DNA of 64,000 nucleotides, from contig OY987252.1 in assembly GCA_963920765.1 (NCBI GenBank), positions 1,056,501-1,120,500 on the forward strand, read 5' to 3'. Below are positions 1 to 9,566 of this stretch, in pieces; positions within the stretch are counted from its first letter, which is position 1, and each line of letters starts with the position of its first letter. The translations under genes were made by a program, and so were the position numbers. This DNA comes from Ulota crispa (taxonomy: Eukaryota > Streptophyta > Bryopsida > Orthotrichales > Orthotrichaceae). The notes beneath the pieces were generated by a model. The model was not told where the DNA came from. It made no database searches and worked only from the letters and a program-made list of their open reading frames with translations.

Positions 1-66
1 CTCGTAATTTGGATATTGACATCCACAAAAGTGAGGGAGGCAAACATACAATAATTTGGAAGCACA

Positions 67-279
67 TTAGTACTTCATATAGTCATCCATAGCTAGCTGT
101 AGCTTTGGAGCGGATGTCACATCTATATCTGCATCGTTTGTAAGTCCGCAACCTTTCAATAAGGCTATCCCTTCTGCCATCTTGATCCGCCGTTGCTTAG
201 CACCTTTGATGCCCGATTGACATCCATCAAGCATGCGGCTAGCTAGGAGGTGGGCATAACAACGAGTTTGCACACGCAT
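67..279 (-). CDS. Short unrecognised ORF, 70 codons
   Basis: An ATG-started frame of 70 codons on the minus strand, with no family motif that I recognise. It lies downstream of the 200-codon ORF at 330-932 on the same strand, so it may be a following fragment of the same decayed transcription unit. Composition is ordinary and there is no signal peptide or membrane segment. It could equally be a chance frame. Confidence 0.15.
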   Translation of the reverse strand: MRVQTRCYAHLLASRMLDGCQSGIKGAKQRRIKMAEGIALLKGCGLTNDADIDVTSAPKLQLAMDDYMKY

Positions 280-329
280 TCAATTGGACAATGTGTATCA
301 ATTCACGTCTCGGCACTATCTTTTGGTTT

Positions 330-932
330 TCAAGAGGTGAACCAGTCACTTGAATCCCTAAAATATCTCCTAACATATGGCAGATACTCTAATACAAGTC
401 CTTTGTCTTGCAGGTGAGCACAAATGAGAACTTTGCTTCCCAACTGGGTCATGCTGATGTGTTTTTTGCCCTGACCAAGCTTTTTGAGGTTTTTAGACAA
501 GTTATACGAGATACTAAGATTGGATTTGAATAGGCCCCCTATACACGGCTTCAAAATGCTATCAAGAAAGGTGTCTTGCTCATCCTTGAAGTATGATGTT
601 GGAAATATGGCATTGTACCAAGGATTGAAGATGCTACTCTCCCGACTACAATCAATGAGCAACGTGTTTGAGGAATTAGGCCAAAAGTCCGCTGACCTAA
701 ACCTCTCATGTTCCCATACGACCTTGTTTAGAACTTTGAGGTGCAAGCAGCTTTGGAAATGGGAGGGGAACTCAAAGTACGTGATTTCCTCCACCAAAGT
801 ATTGCATTGGTTGCTGGTAGGGTGCCCCTTGCAATTTAGCTCAAGAAGCTTCGGCGGAAGCCTACACCTACACTCCCACCATGGTTGTTTCTTGACAATC
901 AAGAGGCAGTCATCCAAAGTCAACACATGCAT
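330..932 (-). CDS. Unrecognised protein, 200 aa, longest unbroken frame in the window's left end
   Basis: The longest intact ATG-to-stop frame in the first 8 kb (200 codons). The protein is rich in aromatic residues and cysteine; the N-terminal third carries PWWECRCRLPPKLLELNC, followed by HFQSCLHLKVLNKVVWEHER and a basic C-terminal third. I see no catalytic motif, transmembrane span or signal peptide, and cannot place it in a family. It lies in the same orientation as the broken coding blocks upstream at 2.6-8.4 kb and could be their last exon. The antisense frame at 484-939 (151 codons) is taken as its shadow, because this frame is longer and has the more protein-like composition. Confidence 0.3.
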   Translation of the reverse strand: MHVLTLDDCLLIVKKQPWWECRCRLPPKLLELNCKGHPTSNQCNTLVEEITYFEFPSHFQSCLHLKVLNKVVWEHERFRSADFWPNSSNTLLIDCSRESSIFNPWYNAIFPTSYFKDEQDTFLDSILKPCIGGLFKSNLSISYNLSKNLKKLGQGKKHISMTQLGSKVLICAHLQDKGLVLEYLPYVRRYFRDSSDWFTS

Positions 933-1486
933 GTCATAGATGTGAGTTCAACCATGAAAAAAAAATTCTATAATGGAATAAGCAACGTCAGCCAGGAGTC
1001 GGGTCTAGATGGCTATGCAAGACCTTGTGACAAGGCCCTCCAAGAATGAACACAACCTAGGACGATAGTAAAGAAAGTACTTGCCAAATACATGTCACTT
1101 TGTGGGATGGTAATCCTTGTTTGAAGGAGGCGTTGCCACAACCTAATGAACGCCTGCAAAACGTCCAATGTGCTAGGTTTGGCAGAAGATCCCTTCCAAT
1201 TCTAGGAAAATGAAATAACTCATTTTAGGCAAAGGTTTTGGAGGGGGCGCTGGGAATTCCGCCTTGGGAGCCTGCAAAGGCAACATTCCATATTCAAAGT
1301 AGGATCCTCACAAATGAATAACTTGCAAAACATACAAGTTACAAAAACTTTACGATCAAACATGACACGACAAATACAAGCAAATTGACTTTTCTTTATG
1401 AGCAATTTTGGCATGATGAATGTTTCAATTTTGAGAATGATGCACACAAACATAAAGCAAATAGAAGGGAAGAAGTGAACAGCCAA

Positions 1487-1849
1487 CTAGAACTTCACCT
1501 TCAGCTTGGCATTTGGTGCAACAACAGGAGTAGCCTCTACTGGAGGAAGAGCTCCTAATTTTGCAGTTACTTGGGTAGGTGCAACGACATTTGCATAAAC
1601 AAGTGATCGGATTTCCAAGCATTTGGAAGCAACAAGCTTTGATGCAATGGGTGGTCCAACTTTTTTGGTGATGGTAGAGGCGACCTCTTCAACAATATAA
1701 GTTGTAACTTCCAATGGGATGATAGGGATGACATCCACAACAATGACTGCAGCTATTGTCAATAGAACGGGAGTGATGGCTTCGGTAGTTGGGTCCAAAA
1801 CCTTTGCGCATGGCAAGGATGGGAATTGCAATTGACAAATCTTCTGCAT
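1487..1849 (-). CDS. Unrecognised Val/Pro/Ala-rich ORF, 120 codons
   Basis: An open minus-strand frame of 120 codons, with long runs of Val, Ile, Thr, Pro and Ala and a short lysine-rich end. The composition resembles a low-complexity linker more than a folded domain. It sits between the coding block at 2654-3556 and the ORF at 330-932 on the same strand, so it may be an exon of that unit. No family was recognised, and a chance frame cannot be excluded. Confidence 0.2.
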   Translation of the reverse strand: MQKICQLQFPSLPCAKVLDPTTEAITPVLLTIAAVIVVDVIPIIPLEVTTYIVEEVASTITKKVGPPIASKLVASKCLEIRSLVYANVVAPTQVTAKLGALPPVEATPVVAPNAKLKVKF

Positions 1850-2653
1850 CCGTGACCAGCATACATAGTGGACCTTTGCTATCTAGCATGATAATATTGT
1901 CAGCTTGAAGAAAACATGATACAAATGTGACTATAATGCTCAAAAATAGTGAGGAAAGCACAACAAATGCAAGTAGGATACACTATCTATGGAAGCATAC
2001 ATCTAAGAAGAAACATCCCATATATTACAAATTAAAAGTTACTCACAGGCTTTCATTATTTTTTCAAAATAGTCCATAAGACATGCACAAGTCATCCAAA
2101 TAGGTCCACTCATTTCTAAAATAGACAACCACCACTACAACTAAGACGCTTGTGATTACAAGACTCGTCCGGACAACTTTTGGTTGGCCCGATGTAACCC
2201 ATCTAAGTAGCATCCACATCTCTATGTCTAACAAAAATGATGGGAATACGTGGAGGGGTTACCCACTGCAAGAGCCTTGTTGTCTGATTGTCTCTATTTG
2301 GCAAGTCAATTAAAGGCAAGTCTTTCTACGCCACGCCTACTTGTGCATGAAGGACTTCAGCCTGCAAGACAAGAGTATAGTGCTCAATGAGGTTAGTGAA
2401 GGAGACTTTGAGATCTCCCAAATCAACATCCAATCTATATGGATCATTGTTGTTGATGCTTGCATGATGCACGGGTCTAAAGATATTGACAACAAGGAAT
2501 TCATTGAGGTCTAGATCATCAGTGTCTAGGTCCAAAAAACCACTCACTAGAGGATTGTGAAGGCACCTGTTTGCTAGTTGCTAAAGACCCAAAGCAGTAG
2601 TGGCTGTTGCACAATCTGAATTTGTCATTGACACTCTTGATATGTTTTGCATC

Positions 2654-3556
2654 TCACTAAGCAGATTGGGACTTAGATGGATCAGCAGCCACTATGGCAA
2701 AAGCTGGCATAATCATATCCATGAACGCCTCCATTTTCTCTATGATGGCTTCGTTCACGCAAAGTTGTTCTTGCCACTAGGCCTTTTTTGCCTTTTGCTT
2801 AGCCTTCTTCTCCAATTCCTTAGCTGCATTCTTCTGTTCTTTCTTTTGTTCCCTCAATTCCCTCTCTCAGTCCTTCTTATCCCTTTTCTCCCTTTCCCTC
2901 ATGAGGGCCTTGATGACTTAATGGGTGTCATCACTTGTGCCTTTCTTCTTCCTTATCTTGTCTCCAATTCTCCTGAGGGAGTCTAAATCAATGCCCATAT
3001 TAATATCAGGCTTGTCCTCCTTGCCTTGCCATGCATTCCCCGCCACCACCATCAACAGCCCTAGTGCTAAAGTTCCTACGTGAAAAGATGATTTCCCCGC
3101 CACAAACCCATGCACCATTGCAACATATTCCTCCCTAGCCTTGGCAGCCGCGGACAGCCGCACCTCTAGAACTTTATTGTCGACTTCATTAAGGTCAATG
3201 ATGTTCTTGGAAGCGTCCCATTCTCATTGCAATTTGCAGATAGTGTCAATATATCCCCTCTCTTTGTTTGTGATTGGAGGGAGCTTAGCATTCACACTAT
3301 CAACAACGACTTGCACCATGGTCATTATAGTCACTATCTCAGTGCTAGTGTCACCAGATGCAAGACAACCTACAGCCTTCACATCATTCAACACGGCATA
3401 CAACGCTTGGATCCTCTTTACCAGAGGTTTAGAGGCGGGCTTAGTAGAAGACCTTGCGAGATCATACTTGACCTTGTGAAACTCTGCTTGCTAAAGACCC
3501 AACAGTTGGGGTTGTCTTGTCAAACATGTTCCCAAGTTTTGGTGACATATTGCACA
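2654..3556 (-). pseudogene. Stop-interrupted coding block with Lys/Glu-rich coiled coil
   Basis: One minus-strand frame stays protein-like for about 300 codons although it crosses seven stops: TAG at 3493, TGA at 3226, TAA at 2920, TGA at 2869, TAG at 2779, and TAG plus TGA at 2659-2654. Between them it reads as ordinary protein, for example KRIQALYAVLNDVKAVG (about 3425-3375) and IIDLNEVDNKVLEVRLSAAA (about 3200-3140). A highly charged stretch follows (about 2915-2785), rich in Lys, Glu, Arg and Gln, which would form a coiled coil. Each stop is one transition from Gln, Arg or Trp. I do not recognise the family. The block has the same orientation as the broken exons at 5.2-8.1 kb and may be a 3' exon of that gene. 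Confidence 0.5.
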
Positions 3557-3619
3557 TCTGACGGTGCATGTCATGTTAGACAAGTGTCGAGTATGTATGA
3601 CATTGGCGTCTAATAAGAC

Positions 3620-4480
3620 CATTTTCAAGAGCCAAAATAATGTGAAATTCTACTATAACTATGTAACTTAATTTAAAATAAAATACAAGATTTTATAATT
3701 GAATCATTTTATTAAAATGGAACTTAAATATGTCAAAATCATAAAAAATTAAAATTATGAAAAATTAAAAAATCAAAAATTACTCTATTAGACGTCACGT
3801 GACATCCTCTTTGACATGTTGTCTGTTTGTCTGAGAAGACAACCTTGCTGACAATCTTGTCTTCAAAGTATCAACCTCCATTTGCATGTCTTTAAGTTGT
3901 ATCCTCATGGGAGGGGCAGGCTCATATGGCAATCTTAGATCCATCTTTGGCACAACGATAGATGGCAAAGTGGAAGTAGACAATGGAGGTCTCCCCAACG
4001 ATGTCTCCAAATCAAAGCAAGCGCTCCCATAGCTTGAAGGAAGATGGGAGATAGGAGGATAGGAAACAGGATCAGCCTGTGCAGTTTGATTTTTTCATTG
4101 GGCAAATGGCCCTAGAAGTTGCGTAGAGAGGACGGTAACCACCTCATCCTGCTTGGTGGAAAACTACAAACTCTGAGTGAGAGTGATTGAATTGGACTTT
4201 GTCTTCCGATCGAAACAAACTAAAGGTGAAGGAGAGTTGGGAGGTTGCTTGGAATCATACTACATGGTTTGATTCTCTTCACATGGACAAGGCAAGGAAA
4301 AAGTTGGGGATTGTAATTGCTCTTGAGCTGCAAATTGATCATCTTGAGATAGATTTGGAAGTTGAGGCATGCCAAAAATACAAGTCACTACTATTGTTGA
4401 TAGAGGACAAAATATCTTTCACTTACTAGTTGTCCAAACATACCTGTGACAATTCTTGAACACTATTGGCGTCTTGGGCT
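3620..4480. other. Stretch with no supported gene
   Basis: The AT-rich part (about 3610-3790) looks like an intron or spacer. A 71-codon minus-strand frame at 3795-4010, rich in Pro, Leu, Ser and Met, follows on the same strand as the flanking coding blocks and may be a fragment of them. The plus-strand 80-codon frame at 4187-4429 has no supporting feature. Confidence 0.3.
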
Positions 4481-4488
4481 TCTATCTC

Positions 4489-4926
4489 CTATTTGACGTC
4501 CTGCTCACTGTCATCATCATCGTCATCATCATCATCATCATCATCATCATCAATATTGTCCTCATCTTCCTCATCATTGACGTCCTTGTCATTTTGGACA
4601 TCCACATGCCCAATATCCTCAATATCAAGAGCGGCATCTACAGCGGCCTCTTCAGTAGTGGGAGCAGGTTCTTCTTCCAAAATCTTCACCCTATGCTCGA
4701 ACTCCCTTCCATCATATACGTACTTGAAAGTGTGCAAAGCTGGGACCAAGATGTCCAGCCACATTTGTATACCTATTTGTTGATGCACGGAATGGCACAA
4801 AAGATATCTGGAAAAGGCAATGTTGAATGAGACGGAACTTTGGCAAAGCATCTGCAATTCAATGATATAAAGTTGGAATAGAACAACGTCTTTCACTAAT
4901 TTTCTCCCAAGACATGATGGATACAA
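4489..4926 (-). pseudogene. Coding fragment ending in an acidic Asp/Glu tail
   Basis: A 145-codon minus-strand frame. Its second half is protein-like (FKYVYDGREFEHRVKILEEE at about 4730-4670) and then turns strongly acidic, ending in 14 consecutive Asp encoded by a GAT/GAC trinucleotide tract. The first half reads less naturally, and the adjoining frame at 4859-5104 looks like its upstream continuation in another frame, so a frameshift or intron near 4870 is likely. No family was recognised. The acidic tail suggests a nuclear or nucleic-acid-associated protein, but that is inference only. Confidence 0.35.
4511..4553. repeat. (ATC)n / (GAT)n trinucleotide microsatellite
   Basis: About 14 units of ATC with one CGTC interruption. 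On the minus strand they encode the poly-Asp run of the adjacent coding fragment. On the plus strand they generate the spurious poly-Ile and poly-Ser frames of this interval. Confidence 0.9.
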
Positions 4927-5104
4927 TAGAAAATGATGGATTGCTCACTGTGCATGCAGAGATGATCTTGGCAACAGCAAAGATGAGCATGACAGTCCCC
5001 TGGTTTCTACAAAATTTGTCAATGAAACAAAGGTACATCTCATATTGAAGCTTGCGGCAAGATAGAAGATCCGGATTATTGTGGCGGTAGACTTCTTGAG
5101 TCAT
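4859..5104 (-). pseudogene. Coding fragment, unrecognised, 81 codons
   Basis: A minus-strand frame containing MTQEVYRHNNPDLLSCRKLQ and LQYEMYLCFIDKFCRNQGTV, which reads like globular protein with an alpha-helical, cysteine-containing core. It is followed by the acidic-tail fragment at 4489-4926 in another frame. The order, strand and spacing fit a single decaying gene that runs from about 8.1 kb down to here. No family was recognised. Confidence 0.35.
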
Positions 5105-5202
5105 CTACATTGGGTCTTTGGTCACCAAGTCTTCTTCCTCATCAGTTGATAGTCATGGCACAGTCCCCTTCTTGTCTACCAGATTCGAGTTTGTGAAATA
5201 CT

Positions 5203-5535
5203 TCACTTGGCGCTGCAAGTACAAAATCCTGTTGTTATTCTTGGCAGCATAGGTAGGCTTGCATTTGCAGCATATCTACCTACACTTGTGGCAAAGTTGT
5301 AGTCAAGAAAGAAGTCATTCACAAATTGATCCACACCAGCTGCCCTGTTGATGCTGAAGATCATCATCCCTGTGTGCACGGACATGGACATGGGACCTTT
5401 AGAAATCCTTTGGACTTCCTCCAAGACCTTTGTATGTCCAGATGTGATTTCCATTTGTCCATCCTAGGAAGGAACCGGAAGTCCACAATCTCCACTTAGC
5501 ATAAATCCATAATTGCTGGTCCCTTATCGTAGCAC
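5203..5535 (-). pseudogene. Continuation of the broken gene in a shifted frame
   Basis: From about 5535 the sensible minus-strand reading moves to a frame different from the exon at 5498-6350. It starts GFMLSGDCGLPVPS, meets a TAG, and continues as DGQMEITSGHTKVLEEVQRI and FVNDFFLDYNFATSVGRYAA down to a TGA at 5203. The two readings overlap around 5500-5535, which implies a small indel there. The residues resemble a conserved enzyme-like or transposon-encoded domain, but I cannot assign it. Confidence 0.45.
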
Positions 5536-6350
5536 ATCCACATCTTCCTCCAGAAGATGAATAATTGCAGGTTGAATGTCTTCTCAAGTTGAAGCCACTT
5601 GCACAAGGACACACATGAACATTTTTGAATGTTGAATGACCAGAAGCTGTTCAATATCATGCAATCTAGGGTTGTAGCCAATTCATTGGGCATGTCCATT
5701 GCTTTCGTCCCAAAGCCACATTGTACCTTAAGGTACTTGAGTCCGATGCGCCTCAAATGCCACATGTGCAAGCCGTTGATGCAAAGCTCTCCTTTGAAAT
5801 CCTGCCAGCCCTTTGGAGAAAGGTCGCCTAACTCAAGGAAAACTGCTATCACCTTCGCAATTCTGATCTTTTGCTTGGTTGCCAAGTCCACAAGCTCCCT
5901 TGCCAATATGTTCTTTTGCTTCTTGCCTGTGCACCACTATGCAAAGGAAATGGCTATAGTCCATACTTTTGAACGCTTCATGTAAACCTTGGGCGGAGCA
6001 TCAAGAATTTTCCAAGCAAGCTCTCCAATTGCAAAATCATCCAAGCCCGCCAAGTTCTTCATCTGATTAGAGTTCATGGCAACGAACTTGAAATTCTTTG
6101 CCACTCTTTAATCCATGACTTCATTGAACGGGCAATCCAAATCAATGTCATAAAGTGACCCCGATTTGTTACTCCTAAACACCTCCTGCCATGCCGACCA
6201 TGTGGCATCGAAAGCCAAGATGAGCCTTTGCTCTGCTATCTTGTCAAAGTCGTGAACTTTTTTTGACCCTGTGGATTCAAAACTCTGTTCAGCCATGAGT
6301 TTGAAATCCTGCACAAAGTCCATCCTCATTAGTTTGTACATTCCAATGCC
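5498..6350 (-). pseudogene. Exon B of a broken, unrecognised multi-exon gene
   Basis: One minus-strand frame remains coding-like for about 280 codons across two stops, TAA at 6110 and TAG at 5939. It contains KLMRMDFVQDFKLMAEQSFE, LAGLDDFAIGELAWKILDAP, ATKQKIRIAKVIAVFLELGD, GELCINGLHMWHLRRIGLKY and FIFWRKMWMCYDKGPAI. A plausible 3' splice site (atttcag) lies at about 6375, upstream of IGIGMYKLM, with a TGA close after it that could derive from CGA. The upstream exon A ends at a clear donor (GAG|GTATGA) at 6629. The family is unknown to me; size and surroundings suggest a transposon or large repeated gene. The frame breaks near 5500. Confidence 0.5.
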
Positions 6351-6512
6351 AATTTTGTTTCAGACCATGGGGTCTGAAATTTGTGAGGATTCACTCTACT
6401 ATAGTAAGACAAGACGGTTCAATCAACACGTAAGATAATGCAGCAATCCAACAAAAATAGGCACAAAGTCCTTCATGACCACTTCTATTTTCACGCATGA
6501 GGATGGTCAAAA

Positions 6513-6530
6513 TCAAACCGCGCAATCTAA
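6513..6530. repeat. Copy of an 18-bp palindromic motif (intronic)
   Basis: TCAAACCGCGCAATCTAA is a variant of the consensus TCAGACCGCGCGGTCTGA. It lies in the intron between exons A and B of the broken gene. A further copy, TCAGACCATGGGGTCTGA, is at 6360-6377. Confidence 0.6.
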
Positions 6531-6628
6531 AGTCTATAAGAACTATCACTACCATTATGTGGGACACAACAATTCATTGTCAACATGCTTGTACTACAAG
6601 CTAGAAAGAAAGTGACCTACTATCATAC

Positions 6629-8098
6629 CTCGTATATTTTGTATTCCTTGTCTTTATGCTTATCCGCCTTGTTCTTTTGCTTTTGGCTAGGCCGGCTGGC
6701 ATTGTCCCATAGATAGCGGCAATGGATGATGGTAGCAAACAAGGATGACAAGAACGGCGCGTCGATGTTGCCATCAATGCACTTGTACGACAACATGTGT
6801 AGATGCTCTTTGTTGGGAGACCATACAACTTGACAAATCCACTTGTCTATTTGCGACAACACCGCATCCATGTCCACATTGGCCTCACCAAAGATGATCT
6901 CCTTTGCCACCTTCCAAGTGTGTTGGCCATTGGTAATCTGGAACGGCCCGGCTCAAATGCAATCTTGCCAATTAGTTGGCCTTGTTGTGGTGGCGGACAT
7001 GACAGTCAAAACTTGCTTGGTGTAGTTCAACTTCACCATGCGCTCTAAGACAGCGATGACACCATCTTTTTCCAACGGTCAAAAGATGATGCCCGACTCT
7101 TCTTTTGCATTCACCATATTGTCCAAGTTGAGCTCAAAGTACCAATTGCGGCCAAAGATGTACATATATGCCGAAAGTTCCTTGAACTTCTTGTTGGCGT
7201 GTGCAATTGCACTAAAGAGTCTTCGCTGTTCTAAGGCAGGGTCGCGCTTCATGTCCACCTTGTAGTCAACCTCCACAAATAGCTTGTCAAGTACATTGAT
7301 TGGATTGAATAGCACAGTAGGCGGGTTGTCCACCCAATGCCCATCAACCTTCTTTGTTGCAATTTGCTGCGCCTCTTCTTCAAACAACTTGGGCTCTAAG
7401 AAATCTGATTGTAAGGATGAGCTTGGAACTTTTTGGGAGAAAATTGATTGGAAGGGTGTGTACTTCTAACAAACCGCTTTGTTGGATGCTTCTCCTTTAC
7501 AAGCTACGACTAGATTGCCTATATTGGTGGATGTGGGCTTCTACTTTCTGGCCATCTTTTTGTCTTGTGCAACTAGCTTCACATGTACTCGCGGTGTAGC
7601 TGGGCTGACCATTGATGTCCTTGTCAAAGTTTGCTGCACTGTTGTCAAACGCATTGGGGAGGGACAAGGGATAGCCATGCTAGATGCACCAAAAAGAGCC
7701 AATGCTGGTTGAGGATGGCTGCGGGTACTGCTCTCTAAGGTAGACCCTATAGTCTTCTTTGTCATCTTGGGGGTACTTCCTTGCCAGCTTATATCCTTAT
7801 ACTTGAGACCCTAAAATTTGATACCACTTATCAATTTGGTGGTGTAAAGGGCCATTGCATTGGTAAGGTACGCTTTGAGCGCCCTCGCAATCTTATCAAA
7901 ATGGCCACTACAATTTTGAATCAAGCATTGTACTTCTAGTATAAGGATTCGAAATGCATGCAGAACGTATTCAATGTTTTTTACAAATTGTGTACTACAA
8001 AATGTCATTTGGTCCTCTACTTGGATCAGTAGTACACCAATTACATTAGTAGTAGAGTTCACTACATCTATAAGATAGGCCTCTCCAACCACATGCAT
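6629..8098 (-). pseudogene. Exon A of a broken, unrecognised multi-exon gene
   Basis: A single minus-strand frame is coding-like for about 490 codons with five stops: TAG at 7813, 7543 and 7468, and TGA at 7081 and 6955. Reading through gives continuous protein, for example FEEEAQQIATKKVDGHWVDN, NPINVLDKLFVEVDYKVDMK, VLERMVKLNYTKQVLTVMSA, AGPFQITNGQHTWKVAKEII and QIDKWICQVVWSPNKEHLHM. It ends in a lysine-rich stretch before the donor at 6629. Both TGAs lie where a CGA arginine would fit. The first 95 codons are hydrophobic and could loosely recall a retrotransposon RNase H region, but no catalytic pattern is visible. No family was recognised. Confidence 0.5.
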
Positions 8099-8099
8099 G

Positions 8100-8354
8100 C
8101 TAAAAGCTATTACTCAACAACTTCCAACGGGGATCTCCATTCTTTGTAAACCCCAACTCCAAACTAAGGACGGGCGAGTCGTGAAGGTAATTCATTTCCA
8201 CTGTCCACAATGACTTGGATGCTATGAACTGTAGCAGAATTTTCCCTTCCATATGTGTCTTCCAAGACTTATGAATTTGGTTGGAAGCAACATGTCTGAT
8301 ATATCCTGCAAGAGGTGGCTTTGTCTCCAAAAATGACTCCATGTCACACTCCAC
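8100..8354 (-). pseudogene. Coding-like fragment, 84 codons
   Basis: A minus-strand frame starting with ATG (MECDMESFLETKPPLAGYIR) and containing VEMNYLHDSPVLSLELGFTK. It lies directly upstream of exon A in another frame and may be its first exon or a frameshifted part of it. No family was recognised. Confidence 0.3.
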
Positions 8355-8369
8355 AAGAACTAATGCAAG

Positions 8370-9566
8370 TTAGACCGCGTAGTCTTTAGTGCTTAGTATA
8401 TGACTTTAGACCTATCCGCAACGACAAGCATTGTGGTTTTTGACCGTGCGGTCTGAATCCTAGGCTATCTCCTATAGATAGGATCTGTGAATTGCTAGTC
8501 TAATGGATGTTGAGCATGTTGTGTTATGTATAGGATTATTCTCCTCAATTGGTCATGATACGTACTAGCTCTTGCAAGAAATTAGATCGCGCGGTTTGAT
8601 CATGTTCTCTTTGGATGTAGAGGTCAAATATGAGCTAGTGGAATTGTCATAAAAAACAATGCTGTAGGATGTGCACCTATGACATTATCCTTGGATAGCT
8701 CTCTTTGCACCACTTCAATGCAATAGAAATATATTATCGTGTGGACTCAACCTCAAACTACAAGGTTCACAACTATTTGCATGCGTATAGTATTTTGTAT
8801 ACAAATGAGACCGAGTGATCTAATTATAGAATTACATCATCTAGATAGTATGAATGTCTTCATAGCCTTATGTCAAAAAATCCGGGTGTGCACTTCTAAC
8901 CTTCGGCCTCTAATAGTGCTCAATATCAATATATAGCTTGCTTTGGAAATTTCAGACTCTATGGTTTGATTTTCAAGTTCCTTCCTCTGGATAGTATTTA
9001 GGTCATCCTCACACTCTTTGGAGAAATGTATTACGCACTCTGTATAGCGAGACTCTCTATATAGTCAAGAACCATGTATATAGAACTTGTTCTAGAGATT
9101 TCAAACCGCACAATTTGAACTTGGACTCATACTCTTTGAATTTGGCGTCTAGCAAGCAAAAGAGGTGACTATGGTTTAATCTTTGTGTTTTCATAATGAG
9201 GTCTCATTATGGATTCTTCTCAGATTTGCATGCAAGTGGGTCTAGATTTCAAACCGTGTAATCTGATCCTTCCATTGTAGTCTATAACTCTCTTCTTGTG
9301 TGTTTGGAGATCTCTACAAAGATCAAACCATGCAATCTTATCTTTTTATTCTGATCTCAAATTCTCTTCAAATTTCTCTAAGGCCATCTTTAGAAATCAA
9401 ATTGTGCGGTCTGATTTAGAAGATTGCTTATAGTGAGTACCTATATTCACATGGATTCATCTATGGTACTCAGACAAAGTGATCCTATATGCCTTTCATG
9501 AATGCGGACTACTATTTGCCATGGTTTCTTCATAATATGTACACTTCTTCAAACCGCGCGGTCTGA
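8370..9566. repeat. Cluster of 8 dispersed copies of an 18-bp palindrome, TCAGACCGCGCGGTCTGA-like
   Basis: Copies lie at 8370, 8440, 8582, 9101, 9249, 9323, 9397 and 9549. The best is TCAAACCGCGCGGTCTGA at 9549-9566. All share the plan TCARACC-GCGC-GGTYTGA, and the consensus equals its own reverse complement. Differences between copies are mostly CG to TG or CA, as expected for methylated CpG decay. The cluster lies just upstream of the 5' end of the broken minus-strand gene, where subterminal transposase-binding repeats or a promoter would be. One lone copy (TAAACCGTGCAATC) occurs at about 40326. Confidence 0.65.

Noticed and set aside
484-939. 151-codon plus-strand ORF
   Set aside because: It is antisense to the longer ATG-started 200-codon minus-strand frame, and all neighbouring coding remnants are also on the minus strand.
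4456-4830. Poly-Ile and poly-Ser plus-strand ORFs
   Set aside because: They are produced by the ATC microsatellite; the minus strand carries the coherent coding fragment.
7811-8098. Retrotransposon RNase H domain (weak likeness around YLIDVVNSTTNVIGVLL)
   Set aside because: The expected acidic catalytic residues and following motifs are absent, and the frame continues into protein unlike pol.
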